Shown in pieces: positions 41,681-50,822 of a DNA stretch of 64,000 bases. Each line of letters starts with the position of its first letter. Position 1 is the stretch's first letter. Source of the stretch: Deferribacterales bacterium Deferri_01 (GTDB lineage: Bacteria; Chrysiogenota; Deferribacteres; Deferribacterales; Geovibrionaceae); assembly GCA_001603805.1 (NCBI GenBank), contig LUZY01000013.1, forward strand, positions 474,723 to 538,722, written 5' to 3'. The notes beneath the pieces are model-generated. The model saw only the letters and a list, made by a program, of their open reading frames with translations. It was not told the DNA's origin and did no database searches. Made by a program: the position numbers and the translations under genes.

Positions 41681-42887
41681 ATTGTATAACGTCACCAAGT
41701 TTGAAAATCGGCAAATACATTGCGATAATAACAAAACCTACCGCTCCGCCCACAAAAAGCATGAGAAACGGTTCGATAAGCTTTGTAAGCCCCTCCACAG
41801 ACCTGTCCACCTCATCATCATAGAAATCGGCTATTTTCTGAAGCATAAGGTCAAGGGAGCCTGTTTCCTCGCCCACAGAGATCATCTGGATAACCATAGA
41901 AGGAAAAACGCCTGATTTCTCAAGTGGTTCAACAATTGTTTTACCTGATTCTATATCCCTCTTGCTGTCCAGAAGAGCCTTTTCAATAACCTTATTGCCA
42001 CTGGTTTTAGCAACAATATCAAGCGCCTCAAGAATCGAAACACCGCTGGACAAAAGAGTTCCGAATGTTCGGGAAAATTTGGCAACTGCAACTTTGCGAA
42101 TCAGATCCCCGATTTTCGGAATACGCAGAAAAACCTGATCCATCTTATACCGTCCCGCTGGGGATCTCGTATAAGTGAGCTTGAGAAGTGTAAATGAGAC
42201 TATGATAGTAGCAAAGATAAGCCCGCCCCCGTACCATTTACTAAGGAAATCGCTTATGGATATGGCAAGCTGAGTCAGAGCGGGAAGCTCACCGCCGAAG
42301 CCCTCGTACATCTCCTTAAACTTAGGGATGATGAACACCATAAGTCCGTAAACAACTGCTATAGCCACAATGAGAACCACAGTGGGGTATGTCATAGCCG
42401 CTTTGACTTTTCTTTTAAGAGATATTGATTTTTCGAGATAGTTGGCAAGCCTGTCCAGAATGGAGTCAAGGAGACCGCCCGCCTCACCGGCGGCTATCAT
42501 GTTAACATAGAGATCGCCGAACTCATTTTTATATTTACCCAGAGCCTTATTAAACTCCGAGCCTGTTTCGATACCACCCTTAACATCGGTGAATATTTTA
42601 CGCATGCGTTTTTTGGACGCCTGAGTGGCAATTATATCAAGCGCTTTAACAATGGGCAGACCCGCATCCACCATAACACTAAGCTGTCTGGTGGAGATGA
42701 GTATATCCTCGTCCTTTACTTTTTCAGGCAGACTTATTTCAGCCTTGCCCAAGTCTCTTTTTATCTCCCGCACATTGATTTTGCGGTTTTTGAGAATATC
42801 CTGAGCCTGCTGTTTGTTATCTGCTTCAATAATACTTTGTATGGGCTGACCGCCGGGGTCCGTGCCTCTGTACTTAAAAACTGCCAT
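41679..42887 (-). CDS. pilC: Type IV pilus inner-membrane platform protein PilC
   Basis: A 402-residue GspF/PilC protein, the platform on which the motor ATPases act. It has the two T2SSF domains: the first after ISTRQLSVMVDAGLPIVKAL with GEAGGLLDSILDRLANYLEK, and the second in FSRTFGTLLSSGVSILEALD with GEETGSLDLMLQKIADFYDD. Three hydrophobic segments fit the usual topology. It ends the pilB-pilT-pilC unit, five bases from pilT. Confidence 0.93.
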   Translation of the reverse strand: MAVFKYRGTDPGGQPIQSIIEADNKQQAQDILKNRKINVREIKRDLGKAEISLPEKVKDEDILISTRQLSVMVDAGLPIVKALDIIATQASKKRMRKIFTDVKGGIETGSEFNKALGKYKNEFGDLYVNMIAAGEAGGLLDSILDRLANYLEKSISLKRKVKAAMTYPTVVLIVAIAVVYGLMVFIIPKFKEMYEGFGGELPALTQLAISISDFLSKWYGGGLIFATIIVSFTLLKLTYTRSPAGRYKMDQVFLRIPKIGDLIRKVAVAKFSRTFGTLLSSGVSILEALDIVAKTSGNKVIEKALLDSKRDIESGKTIVEPLEKSGVFPSMVIQMISVGEETGSLDLMLQKIADFYDDEVDRSVEGLTKLIEPFLMLFVGGAVGFVIIAMYLPIFKLGDVIQ

Positions 42888-42892
42888 GAGAC

Positions 42893-43978
42893 CTACCTTT
42901 TCCTGCGGGGTCCGCCTGCCCTGTCGATAAGCTGTCTTACCTCGTCAGGGTAAACGGCACGGTTTACAGCATCTTCATATGTGATAAGCCCTTTACTGTA
43001 ATTTTCAAACAAAGACTGGCTCATGGTCTGCATTCCGTGCTCGGACTGCCCTGACTGCATCATGGAGTAAACCTGATGGAGCTTGTCTTCTCTGATCAGG
43101 TTGCGTATGGCGGAATTGGGAACCATAACCTCACAGCACATAACACGCCCTTTGCCGTCTGCCCTCTGGATAAGCTGCTGAGAAACAACCCCTTCAAGGA
43201 CAAAGGAAAGCTGTGCCCTTATCTGCGGCTGCTGGTGGGGCGGGAAAACATCTATAATACGGTTGATGGTCTGCACCGCACTGTTGGTGTGCAGTGTTCC
43301 GAAGGTAAGGTGACCTGTTTCGGAAACGGTGAGCGCAGCTTCTATGGTTTCAAGGTCACGCATCTCACCTATGAGAACAACGTCAGGGTCCTGACGGAGT
43401 ATATATTTAAGCGCATTTCGGAAAGACTTTGTGTCTGCATGAAGTTCTCTCTGATTCACTGTGGCTTTTTTATGCACATGAACATACTCGATCGGGTCCT
43501 CCACAGTTACGATGTGAACGGGTTCCTCTGTGTTTATTTTATCTACCATAGAGGCGAGAGTGGTCGATTTACCGCTGCCTGTAGGTCCTGTAACCAGAAT
43601 AAGTCCCCTTGGTTTGTCGCATAATGATTTCACAACAGCAGGGAGATGAAGCTCTTCAAATGTGAGGATTTTATATGGAATACGGCGGAATGCGGCTGCT
43701 ATAGCCCCTCTCTGCATGAAAAAATTCGCCCTGAAACGGCTGACGCCTTTAAGTCCGAAGGAAAGGTCAAGCTCCCAGTCCTCCTCAAGCCTCTGTTTCT
43801 GAGCCTCAGTGAGAATACTGTAACAAAGCTGTTTTGTTTCGGCGGGCTTCATGGGCTCGCCTTCTATACGGACAAGATCACCGCTGACACGGTATGTGGG
43901 CGGTGTACCCACTGTTATGTGCATATCGCTTGCGTCAAGCTCCACCATTTTGGAGAGAAGTTCCTGAAGGCTGTACAT
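42893..43978 (-). CDS. pilT: Type IV pilus retraction ATPase PilT
   Basis: A hexameric AAA-like motor that depolymerises pilin. The 361-residue protein has Walker A VTGPTGSGKSTTLAS, the Asp box EDPIEYVHVHKK, Walker B DVVLIGEMRDLETIEAAL and the His box GHLTFGTLHTNSAVQTINRI. The C-terminal AIRNLIREDKLHQVYSMMQS carries the AIRNLIRE motif specific for PilT, which tells it from PilB. Confidence 0.95.
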   Translation of the reverse strand: MYSLQELLSKMVELDASDMHITVGTPPTYRVSGDLVRIEGEPMKPAETKQLCYSILTEAQKQRLEEDWELDLSFGLKGVSRFRANFFMQRGAIAAAFRRIPYKILTFEELHLPAVVKSLCDKPRGLILVTGPTGSGKSTTLASMVDKINTEEPVHIVTVEDPIEYVHVHKKATVNQRELHADTKSFRNALKYILRQDPDVVLIGEMRDLETIEAALTVSETGHLTFGTLHTNSAVQTINRIIDVFPPHQQPQIRAQLSFVLEGVVSQQLIQRADGKGRVMCCEVMVPNSAIRNLIREDKLHQVYSMMQSGQSEHGMQTMSQSLFENYSKGLITYEDAVNRAVYPDEVRQLIDRAGGPRRKR

Positions 43979-43993
43979 TTATAATCCTCCGAA

Positions 43994-45715
43994 TCAGTCG
44001 GTGAAGGTGACTCTCACCACCTCTTCCACTGTGGTTATGCCGCTTTTAATTTTTTCAAGACCGCTGCGTCTTAATGATATCATACCGTCACTAAGCGCCG
44101 CTCTCTTAATTTCACCCGCATTTGCACCCCTGAGAATACACTCACGGATGTTTTCGGTTATCTCCATGACTTCGTAGAACGCCACCCTTCCCTTGTAGCC
44201 TGTTCCGCCGCACTTTTCACAGCCTTTACCTTTATGAGGCTTAAAGGTGCCTATCTCGTCCTTTCCAAAGCCTATGCTTAAGAGAGCCTCCGGCGGAAGG
44301 TCTATTTCCTCGGCGCATGACTGGCATATCCTCCTCGCAAGCCTCTGGGCAAGTATGAGGTTTGTTGAGGATGCAACAAGGAAAGGCTCTATACCCATGT
44401 TAAGCAGCCTGTTTATGGTGCTTGGAGCATCGTTCGTATGCAGAGTGGAAAGGACAAGGTGCCCAGTCAGGGCTGCTTTGATGGCTATTTCGCCTGTTTC
44501 ATAGTCCCTGATCTCACCCACCATGATGATGTCCGGGTCCTGCCTGAGAAATGAACGCAGGGAGGCAGCAAAGTTAAGCCCTATTTCATCTTTCATCTGA
44601 ACCTGATTAACACCGAAGAGGTTGTACTCAACCGGGTCTTCAGCAGTCATGATGTTTACATCTTCCTTATTGAGCCTGCTGAGGGCGGAGTAAAGAGTTG
44701 TGGATTTACCGCTGCCCGTTGGTCCTGTTACAAGAACCATTCCGTAAGGACTTTCTATAGCTTTGATCAGTCTGTCCAGAGACTCCCGTTCAAAGCCCAG
44801 CTTCTCCATATCAAGCTGAAGGTTGCTTTTATCCAGAAGACGGATAACCACCTTCTCTCCAAAAAGAACCGGCAGGGTTGAAACCCTCATGTCTATAGTT
44901 GTTGAGCCGAGTTTCAGCTTAATACGTCCGTCCTGCGGGAGTCTGCGTTCTGCGATATCAAGATCCGCAAGAATTTTGATACGGGAAATAACCGCATCCT
45001 TAATGCTTTTCGGCGGGTTCATCAGCTCCTGCAGCACGCCGTCAACCCTGAGGCGAACACGAAACTCCTTTTCGTAGGGCTCTATGTGTATATCCGATGC
45101 ACGTCTTTTGACAGCTTCGTTCATTATATGGTTAACCAGCTTGACAATAGGTGTGTCTTCTATGTCTTTACGGAGCTGTTCGAGGGCGATGTCCTGTTCA
45201 GCCACAGTTTCGATCTCAAGGTCATCCATATCAAAGTCGCCGATCTCTTTAAAAATATCGGCTTTACTTTCCTCATCCTTCTCCTGCCGCTGCTTGATAA
45301 ACTCATTCATCATGGATTCAACAGTCACATACGGTTCCATGTTAAAACCTGAAACAAAGCGGAGTTCTTCAAGAGCGTATGCGTTGGAAGGATCGGTTAT
45401 GGCAACTTTGAGGGTTTTACCCTGTCTGGCAAAAGGGACTACATTATATTTTTTACAAAGGTCAGTGGAAAGGGCATCTGCTGCGGACTGGTCTATCTCT
45501 ATTTCGGAAATATCAACATAAGGAACACCATACTGACGGCTCAGGAGCTTGGCTATATGAAGCTCATCCACAAAACCCATTTCGATAAGGATTGTGCCCA
45601 GCCTGCCGCCCCTGTGAACCTGATGCTCAAGGGCTTTTTCAAGCTGCTCCTGTGTGATCAGATTCTCCTGAATAAGCATGCTTCCAAGCTTGGTGCTTTT
45701 CCTGACGGTGTTCAA
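43994..45715 (-). CDS. pilB: Type IV pilus assembly ATPase PilB
   Basis: The extension motor of the type IV pilus. In 573 residues it has an N-terminal T2SSE-N domain (LGSMLIQENLITQEQLEKAL), the C-terminal ATPase with Walker A VTGPTGSGKSTTLYSAL, DPVEYNLFGVNQVQ, Walker B DIIMVGEIRDYETGEIAI, and the tetracysteine zinc element CQSCAEEI to CEKCGGTGYKGR. It begins the pilB-pilT-pilC unit and overlaps aroE by four bases. Confidence 0.95.
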   Translation of the reverse strand: MNTVRKSTKLGSMLIQENLITQEQLEKALEHQVHRGGRLGTILIEMGFVDELHIAKLLSRQYGVPYVDISEIEIDQSAADALSTDLCKKYNVVPFARQGKTLKVAITDPSNAYALEELRFVSGFNMEPYVTVESMMNEFIKQRQEKDEESKADIFKEIGDFDMDDLEIETVAEQDIALEQLRKDIEDTPIVKLVNHIMNEAVKRRASDIHIEPYEKEFRVRLRVDGVLQELMNPPKSIKDAVISRIKILADLDIAERRLPQDGRIKLKLGSTTIDMRVSTLPVLFGEKVVIRLLDKSNLQLDMEKLGFERESLDRLIKAIESPYGMVLVTGPTGSGKSTTLYSALSRLNKEDVNIMTAEDPVEYNLFGVNQVQMKDEIGLNFAASLRSFLRQDPDIIMVGEIRDYETGEIAIKAALTGHLVLSTLHTNDAPSTINRLLNMGIEPFLVASSTNLILAQRLARRICQSCAEEIDLPPEALLSIGFGKDEIGTFKPHKGKGCEKCGGTGYKGRVAFYEVMEITENIRECILRGANAGEIKRAALSDGMISLRRSGLEKIKSGITTVEEVVRVTFTD

Positions 45716-46530
45716 TTAACAGCTCCGCTCAGTTTTATTAAATCCTGCATGTCTATTTCGGCTTTTCTGCCTGTCCAGATCTCAAAAGCTTTGTGAGCCT
45801 GATGAACAAGCATTGAGAAACCATTAATTATTTTACACCCGCTGTCTGCATAACATTGCAGAAAAGGCGTGACCCAAGGCTTATACTGTAAATCGACCGC
45901 CGCCTTTGTGCAGATTGTTTTTTTCATATTTATAAAAGGAGAACCGTCCAGACCGATGGAAGTGGCGTTAATTACTGCGTCATAAGCGGCTTCCCTGCTG
46001 ATGTAATTATAATCGTATATTTCAGCGTTGTCAAAATTAAGAAATTTCAAAATCTTTTCAGCTTTTTCAGTGTCTCTGTTTATTACAGTAAGTCTTATAT
46101 CTTCATAGTCTTTCAAACAGCGCAGAACAGCCTTCGCAGCCCCGCCGCAGCCCAGCATCAACACTTTTGAGCCGCTGAAATCAAGGCTGTTTTCTCTAAG
46201 TGTTTCGGCAAAACCGTGTACATCGGTATTAAAACCCTTTGTATAATCGTCTTCAAAGAGGATGGTATTAACTGCCTGTAGGTCTTCCGCCAGAGGGTCA
46301 AGAAAATCCATAAACCTTATGACGTCTTCTTTATAGGGAACAGTAACGTTGACGCCTCTGAATCTGAATTTTTTAAGTAAGGAAAAAACATCAGGAAGCT
46401 GTTCTTTTGAAGGAGTCTCAAAGCAGGCATATCCGCCGTTAAGCCCGGCGGACACAAGAAAGCGTGAATGGATCGATGGTGAAAGGGTATGAGATAAGGG
46501 ATTGCCGATAAGCCCCAGATTAAGATACAT
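45712..46530 (-). CDS. aroE: Shikimate dehydrogenase
   Basis: AroE reduces 3-dehydroshikimate with NADPH in aromatic amino-acid synthesis. Family motifs: LGLIGNPLSHTLSPSIH, NVTVPYKEDVIRFMD with the catalytic Lys, LQAVNTILF, FNTDVHGF, LGCGGAAKAVL (nucleotide loop), and VDLQYKPWVTPFLQCYADSG. The ATG of MYLNLGLIG gives 272 residues and is preferred; a TTG 13 codons upstream has no family match. Its start lies within the last codons of the DUF502 gene. It is co-transcribed with the pil genes, as in several deltaproteobacteria-like genomes. Confidence 0.92.
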   Translation of the reverse strand: MYLNLGLIGNPLSHTLSPSIHSRFLVSAGLNGGYACFETPSKEQLPDVFSLLKKFRFRGVNVTVPYKEDVIRFMDFLDPLAEDLQAVNTILFEDDYTKGFNTDVHGFAETLRENSLDFSGSKVLMLGCGGAAKAVLRCLKDYEDIRLTVINRDTEKAEKILKFLNFDNAEIYDYNYISREAAYDAVINATSIGLDGSPFINMKKTICTKAAVDLQYKPWVTPFLQCYADSGCKIINGFSMLVHQAHKAFEIWTGRKAEIDMQDLIKLSGAVN

Positions 46531-47185
46531 TTCCCTTTTCCGGTGCGTAATCTTTGTCGAATGGTTCAAGTATTCCGGCGGAGATAATGTATTTTATGCC
46601 TTCCTCAACAGGTATCTTAAGCTCAGTGAGTTCGCATTTAGGAATAATAAGCACAAAGCCGGAGGTTGGGTTCGGAGTGGTGGGTATGAAAACACTCACG
46701 CAGTCCTGTCCTGTGGCTTTTGTAAAAAAGTCCGATGCATCCTTGGTTATAAAGCCCATGCTGTATATTCCCTTTCGGGGATATTCCACCAGAATAACTT
46801 TCTTAAAATTATTCCCGCCTGCGTTCTGAAAAGTATCAACAATCTGGCGCATGATACCGTACACACTTTTTGCAAAGGGAATCTTGGATACCAAAACCTC
46901 AAGAAGGTTAAAAAACTTCTTTCCCACATAATGTTTAGCCACAAGCCCTATACAGAGTATGGCAAGCAAAATCACTATAAAGGAGAATAATTCCATTATG
47001 TATCTGGGAATTACAAGGTCATACCTCACCACGAACATATCGAAGTAAGGGAGCAGGAAGCCGGAGAACTTCTCAAATACGAAACGGAGAAAATAGAATG
47101 TCACCACTATGGGTAAGCACGATAAAATTCCGGCTATAAAGGCATTTCTCAAAAATATTCTGAATTTTTTCATGAAAAAAAGCAT
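46520..47185 (-). CDS. DUF502 membrane protein
   Basis: A 221-residue protein of the DUF502 (LIKE COV) family. Two N-terminal transmembrane helices (AFIAGILSCLPIVVTFYFLR and MELFSFIVILLAILCIGLVA) are followed by a soluble domain with SKIPFAKSVYGIMRQIVDTF, VILVEYPRKGIYSMGF, VFIPTTPNPTSGFVLIIPK and a final EGIKYIISAG; these strings are highly conserved in the family. Biochemical function is unknown. The first ATG is given; a second ATG four codons later is possible. Confidence 0.88.
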   Translation of the reverse strand: MLFFMKKFRIFLRNAFIAGILSCLPIVVTFYFLRFVFEKFSGFLLPYFDMFVVRYDLVIPRYIMELFSFIVILLAILCIGLVAKHYVGKKFFNLLEVLVSKIPFAKSVYGIMRQIVDTFQNAGGNNFKKVILVEYPRKGIYSMGFITKDASDFFTKATGQDCVSVFIPTTPNPTSGFVLIIPKCELTELKIPVEEGIKYIISAGILEPFDKDYAPEKGNVS

Positions 47186-47219
47186 ACGATAGGAAATTGA
47201 ACTTGTCTATATTAATCAA

Positions 47220-47316
47220 ATTAAAAAATCACCATCCATGGGATTTTTTAATACACGCTCGCGCCGTGGTAAACACGGCTTCGCTTCGCACGGCGGAAAA
47301 GCACGTCCTGCGCTTT
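47220..47316 (+). repeat. Three-hairpin element, copy 8
   Basis: H1 47220-47252 (11-bp perfect stem attaaaaaatc with gattttttaat, loop with ccatccatgg), linker acacgctcgc, H2 47263-47279 (gccgtg, gtaaa, cacggc), linker ttcgcttcgcacggcgg, H3 47298-47316 (aaagc, loop acgtcctgc, gcttt). H1 carries the loop usually seen in H3, and H3 a loop like that usually seen in H1. Confidence 0.82.
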
Positions 47317-47383
47317 AGCTGAAAGCCCCTTGCTGCTTACGCTTTGTTTGCGTTCCTCACATTCGTTGCGGTACGCACTCCGC

Positions 47384-47450
47384 GAACACATCCGTGTGTT
47401 CACATACACGGCTTCGCTTCGCACGGCGGCTTGTATGCTTTAGCCGCCGC
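47384..47450 (+). repeat. Three-hairpin element, copy 9 (partly deleted)
   Basis: H1 47384-47401 (gaacaca, tccg, tgtgttc), then only the right half of H2 (cacggc), the linker ttcgcttcgcacggcgg, and H3 47424-47449 (cggcggct with agccgccg). The region between copies 8 and 9 (47317-47383) holds short GC-rich inverted words but no gene. Confidence 0.65.
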
Positions 47451-47468
47451 AGTGCCTTAAAGAAAAAA

Positions 47469-48401
47469 CTATTCCTCTTCTTTGTAGCCGTGTTTGAAGA
47501 TCTGACGCTCCAGAAGCCTGTCGTAGCCGCTCCAGCCTGTTTCCTGAACCTCGTCTTTAACAAAAATAGAAGAGAATGTATTTATTTTGGCGTCCATATC
47601 ATCAATATGGTGCAGTATAAGTGCCTCAATTGTTTTAGGTTTTTTCGGTGATCCAAACTCAAGGAAGCCGTGATGGCTCGCTATCATATGACAGATAAGA
47701 TCTTTTACATCATCAGGGAAGCCTTCCACTCTGTCTGCAATGTTTCTGAAAATCAAGATCCCCTGAATGAGGTGTCCAAGCAGCTTACCGCTTGACGTAT
47801 AGTCAAAGCCAAGCTTGGAATCAAGCTCAACAATTTTACCCATATCATGAAACAGAGCCCCGAAAAGCATATGCTCCGTATTCACTTTTTCCCCGTAATA
47901 ATCACCCATAAGCACAGCAAGCTTGGCAACACTCAAAGTATGCTCAAGGAGTCCGTTCACATATGCATGGTGAACGGCCTTTGCTGCGGGACTCTTCTTA
48001 AATTTATCGACCATCTTTTCATCAGCAAAAAACAGTTCCATAAACTGTTTGAGATAAGCTGTTTTGATCCTTGTATCAAACAGCCCTTTCAGCTCGTCCA
48101 TAAGTTTATCTGCATCAAGGCCGCTTGTGGGGAGGAAAAGCGAAGGATCTGCATCCTCTTTTTTCTCCATCATAGTTATTTTGAGCTGGGTCTGCCCGGA
48201 ATACTGCTGAAGTACGCCCTCAACAGTAACCACGTCACCGCCGGCAGGTTCAAACCCAAGCCTGTTGCTGTCAAACATGATTCCGTTATGTCTTGTGCCT
48301 TCGCTGTCGTTCAGGACAAGGCGGAGAAAAGGCTTGCCGTCCCTTGTTACATTCTTGTTTATGTCAGTGAGCATAAAATCTTTTTTAATAGTAAGTTCCA
48401 T
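47469..48401 (-). CDS. YhaM-like OB-fold/HD-domain 3'-5' exoribonuclease
   Basis: A 310-residue protein with an N-terminal OB-fold nucleic-acid domain (TIKKDFMLTDINKNVTRDGK) and a C-terminal HD domain. Metal motif HD appears in MLFGALFHDMGKIVELDS; HHAYVNGLLEHTLSVAKLAV precedes it and CHMIASHHGFLEFGSPKKPK follows. This is the architecture of YhaM/CBF1, which trims RNA or ssDNA from the 3' end. Its start overlaps the tldD stop by one base. Enzyme activity is inferred from domains. Confidence 0.88.
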   Translation of the reverse strand: MELTIKKDFMLTDINKNVTRDGKPFLRLVLNDSEGTRHNGIMFDSNRLGFEPAGGDVVTVEGVLQQYSGQTQLKITMMEKKEDADPSLFLPTSGLDADKLMDELKGLFDTRIKTAYLKQFMELFFADEKMVDKFKKSPAAKAVHHAYVNGLLEHTLSVAKLAVLMGDYYGEKVNTEHMLFGALFHDMGKIVELDSKLGFDYTSSGKLLGHLIQGILIFRNIADRVEGFPDDVKDLICHMIASHHGFLEFGSPKKPKTIEALILHHIDDMDAKINTFSSIFVKDEVQETGWSGYDRLLERQIFKHGYKEEE

Positions 48402-49765
48402 TATTTACCGCCTACAGTTATCAAAGGGATACGCAGAGTCGGCTGTGCATCGGAAACAGGTACGCCCTGTCCCGCTTTGCCGCAGGTTCCGATCCCGAAT
48501 CCGAGGTCGCTTCCTGTCATATCGATACTCTGCATAACTTCCGGTCCATTACCCATAAGAGTAGCATTTTTGACCGGTCTGTCTATCTGTCCGTTTTTTA
48601 TTATATAGCCTTCGGTTACTTCAAAAACAAAATCACCGTTAACTGTATTTACCTGTCCGCCGCCCATGTCAGCAACATAAATTCCGTTATCCACAGATTT
48701 TATAATGTCTTCCGGCTTGTCCTTACCGGGGGCGATGAATGTATTTGTCATCCGTACTATGGGTTTATGCCTGTAGCTTTCACGCCTGCCGTTTCCGGTG
48801 GGGGTGCCGCCGTTTTTCAGTGCATAAAGCCTGTCACGCATGTATCCTTTCAGTATGCCGTCTTCTATCAGAATGTTCCTTGCTCCGTCTGTACCTTCAT
48901 CATCAAATGGAATGTATCCACGCTTAGGTTTGAGTGTTCCGTCATCTATAACGCTGATAATCGGGTTCGCAACCTGCGTGCCGATCTTACCTTCATAAAC
49001 ACTCATTCCCTCTTCGGCGAGATCCGCCTCAAGTCCATGACCGACAGCTTCATGTACCATTGTGCCGCCAGCTTTAGAAGCAAGCACAACAGACATGCGC
49101 CCTGCCGGGGCATAGTCAGCCTCAAGGTTGTTAAGCGCCTTACGCAGAGCCTCTCTGCCAACAGTCTCAGGATCAAACCCTTCAAGACCTTCCGCACCGA
49201 AGACTCCGCCAAACGACTCATAGCCGGTTTGAAGCTCATCACCGTCTTTCGCAACGGCGTTTGCATAAATTGTCACGTATGACAACTTCTTGGTTTTATC
49301 ATCACCAAGGGAGTTGATAATCCGCACATCCCTGAAAACATCTCCGTAAAAGGAGCGTACCTGAACGACACGCTTGTCGCCATATGCCGCACGGCTTACT
49401 GCTTCTGCTATTTTAATTTTATCAGGCAGAGAAACTGCCTCACACGGACGTTCAAATGTGTAAACCGGAGCAGACTTTGTGAAATCAAGAATCCGCTCCT
49501 CACCTTTTGCGCCCAGAGCGGTAAGACCGTCTGTTATTTCGTCAAGAATATCAGGATCGGATGAGTTTGTGTATCCGTAGAAGGTTCTGCCGTTACGTAT
49601 AAGACGAAGCCCAACCCCTGCATCATCTTCCGAAGAGAGAGTATCTATTTTACCGTCTTCAAACACGATAATGCGCCTGAAGGAGCTTTCTATAAAAATA
49701 TCTGCGTAATCACCGCATGAGGCGAGTTTTTTAAGAATGCGGATATAGTCGGGAGATTTTACCAA
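48401..49765 (-). CDS. tldD: TldD-family metalloprotease
   Basis: TldD and PmbA/TldE form a protease that degrades unfolded peptides and matures some RiPPs. The 454-residue protein has the zinc site VHEAVGHGLEADLAEEGMSV in the middle (HExxxH), an N-terminal domain with SSFRRIIVFEDGKID and the C-terminal GNGPEVMQSIDMTGSDLGF. TldE/PmbA is not adjacent, which is unusual but seen elsewhere. It overlaps the DUF4911-like gene by seven bases. Confidence 0.93.
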   Translation of the reverse strand: MVKSPDYIRILKKLASCGDYADIFIESSFRRIIVFEDGKIDTLSSEDDAGVGLRLIRNGRTFYGYTNSSDPDILDEITDGLTALGAKGEERILDFTKSAPVYTFERPCEAVSLPDKIKIAEAVSRAAYGDKRVVQVRSFYGDVFRDVRIINSLGDDKTKKLSYVTIYANAVAKDGDELQTGYESFGGVFGAEGLEGFDPETVGREALRKALNNLEADYAPAGRMSVVLASKAGGTMVHEAVGHGLEADLAEEGMSVYEGKIGTQVANPIISVIDDGTLKPKRGYIPFDDEGTDGARNILIEDGILKGYMRDRLYALKNGGTPTGNGRRESYRHKPIVRMTNTFIAPGKDKPEDIIKSVDNGIYVADMGGGQVNTVNGDFVFEVTEGYIIKNGQIDRPVKNATLMGNGPEVMQSIDMTGSDLGFGIGTCGKAGQGVPVSDAQPTLRIPLITVGGK

Positions 49766-50007
49766 TTATCAACTTCCTCACTGAACTCTGTTCTGACATC
49801 CGTAATACCGATGCCGGATTTATTCAGTTCATCCAGTACCTTAATCAGTTTTTCATAAACAGTATCAGTGGAATATATAACCACATTGCCTTTAGCACTG
49901 TCCAGCGTACGGACAATGCCTAAACCTTCATACGAGTCCACAAGGCTGTTTACAAGGAGAATATTCTTCTTGTCTATATGACACTTAACTTTTACGGTAC
50001 GGGTCAT
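49759..50007 (-). CDS. Small conserved protein, DUF4911-like
   Basis: An 82-residue protein with ferredoxin-like (ACT-type) alternation: KVKCHIDKKNILLVNSLVDS, then GLGIVRTLDSAKGNVVIYST and KVLDELNKSGIGITDV. It resembles the DUF4911 family of short proteins found in Deferribacterota and Deltaproteobacteria. Function unknown; possible amino-acid binding by analogy to ACT folds is only a guess. It overlaps both the downstream tldD and the upstream unknown gene, so it is translated in a coupled series. Confidence 0.75.
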   Translation of the reverse strand: MTRTVKVKCHIDKKNILLVNSLVDSYEGLGIVRTLDSAKGNVVIYSTDTVYEKLIKVLDELNKSGIGITDVRTEFSEEVDNW

Positions 50008-50398
50008 CTGTAAATTCCATAAGCACTATTTCAATGCCCTCAAGCTCATCCTGAAGTTCTTTCACGTCAAAGTTAAGGGCATTTTCCATGTATATTTTAG
50101 TAAATCCTGCCTCTTTCACCTTTTCTGCAAACTTTGCGGGTGCTATTGACTGGAAATCTGTTACAAAAAAACCGTTTTCCTCAAAAAAACCGGTGGAACG
50201 CAGAAAAAGCCATTCCTCTTTTATAAAACGTCTTTCTTCAGAACTCAGACCACTCAGAACCCTGTTCAGCCCGCCGTAATAGAAAAGATCGAGCTTTGCA
50301 GACATTCCTCTGCATTTAAGCTCGGTTACGTTATAATCCAGAAATGCGGGGAAGAGCCCCTTATTATGCAGACCGACCTTGGCTTTAAGCATTTTCAC
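49985..50398 (-). CDS. Conserved hypothetical protein between nusB and DUF4911 gene
   Basis: A 137-residue soluble protein I do not recognise. It is charged and has no signal peptide or membrane helix. Noticeable words are GLNRVLSGLSSEERRFIKEE and a C-terminal KIYMENALNFDVKELQDELE. It overlaps nusB by 14 bases and the next gene by 23, so it is clearly a real gene in a tight operon. The regular codon usage agrees with its neighbours. Confidence 0.75.
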   Translation of the reverse strand: MKMLKAKVGLHNKGLFPAFLDYNVTELKCRGMSAKLDLFYYGGLNRVLSGLSSEERRFIKEEWLFLRSTGFFEENGFFVTDFQSIAPAKFAEKVKEAGFTKIYMENALNFDVKELQDELEGIEIVLMEFTDDPYRKS

Positions 50399-50822
50399 CT
50401 GCCGAAAGACTGTAGCTTTTTCTCACATTGTCCAAAATCCCGTTAACGAGTCCTGCTGCGGCTTCGTCGCTGAATTTTTTTGTAAGAGTGACAAAATCAT
50501 CCAGAACAGCAAAGTAAGGCGACTTTCCATCAAGAAGCTCAAACAATGCTACACGCATTATGTTTTTCTCAATTTCGCCCATACGCTCAAATGTCCAGCC
50601 GTTTTTGAGAAATTTTTCGATCATTGCGTCACTGTCGGATGCTTTTGCGGCAGCACCTCTGAAAAGAGTCTCCGCAAAGTCCTTAACCTCCGGTTCAATT
50701 GTTCCAAGAGGCTTCCAGAAGGTCAGCGGAATCTGAGCGGGAGTCTCTCCCGTCATACCATAGCGATACATCATCTGAAATGCGTATTCACGTGCTTTTG
50801 TCCGTTTCGATTTATCAACCAA
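50385..50822 (-). CDS. nusB: Transcription antitermination protein NusB
   Basis: NusB binds boxA RNA with NusE (S10) in rRNA antitermination. The 145-residue all-helical protein has the conserved opening [40 protein letters not shown] and the C-terminal [19 protein letters not shown]. It overlaps ribH by eight bases; the ribH-nusB pair is widespread. Confidence 0.95.
   Translation of the reverse strand: MVDKSKRTKAREYAFQMMYRYGMTGETPAQIPLTFWKPLGTIEPEVKDFAETLFRGAAAKASDSDAMIEKFLKNGWTFERMGEIEKNIMRVALFELLDGKSPYFAVLDDFVTLTKKFSDEAAAGLVNGILDNVRKSYSLSAGENA

Noticed and set aside
47847-48608. 253-codon plus-strand open frame
   Set aside because: Antisense to the YhaM-like gene and the end of tldD; no family features.
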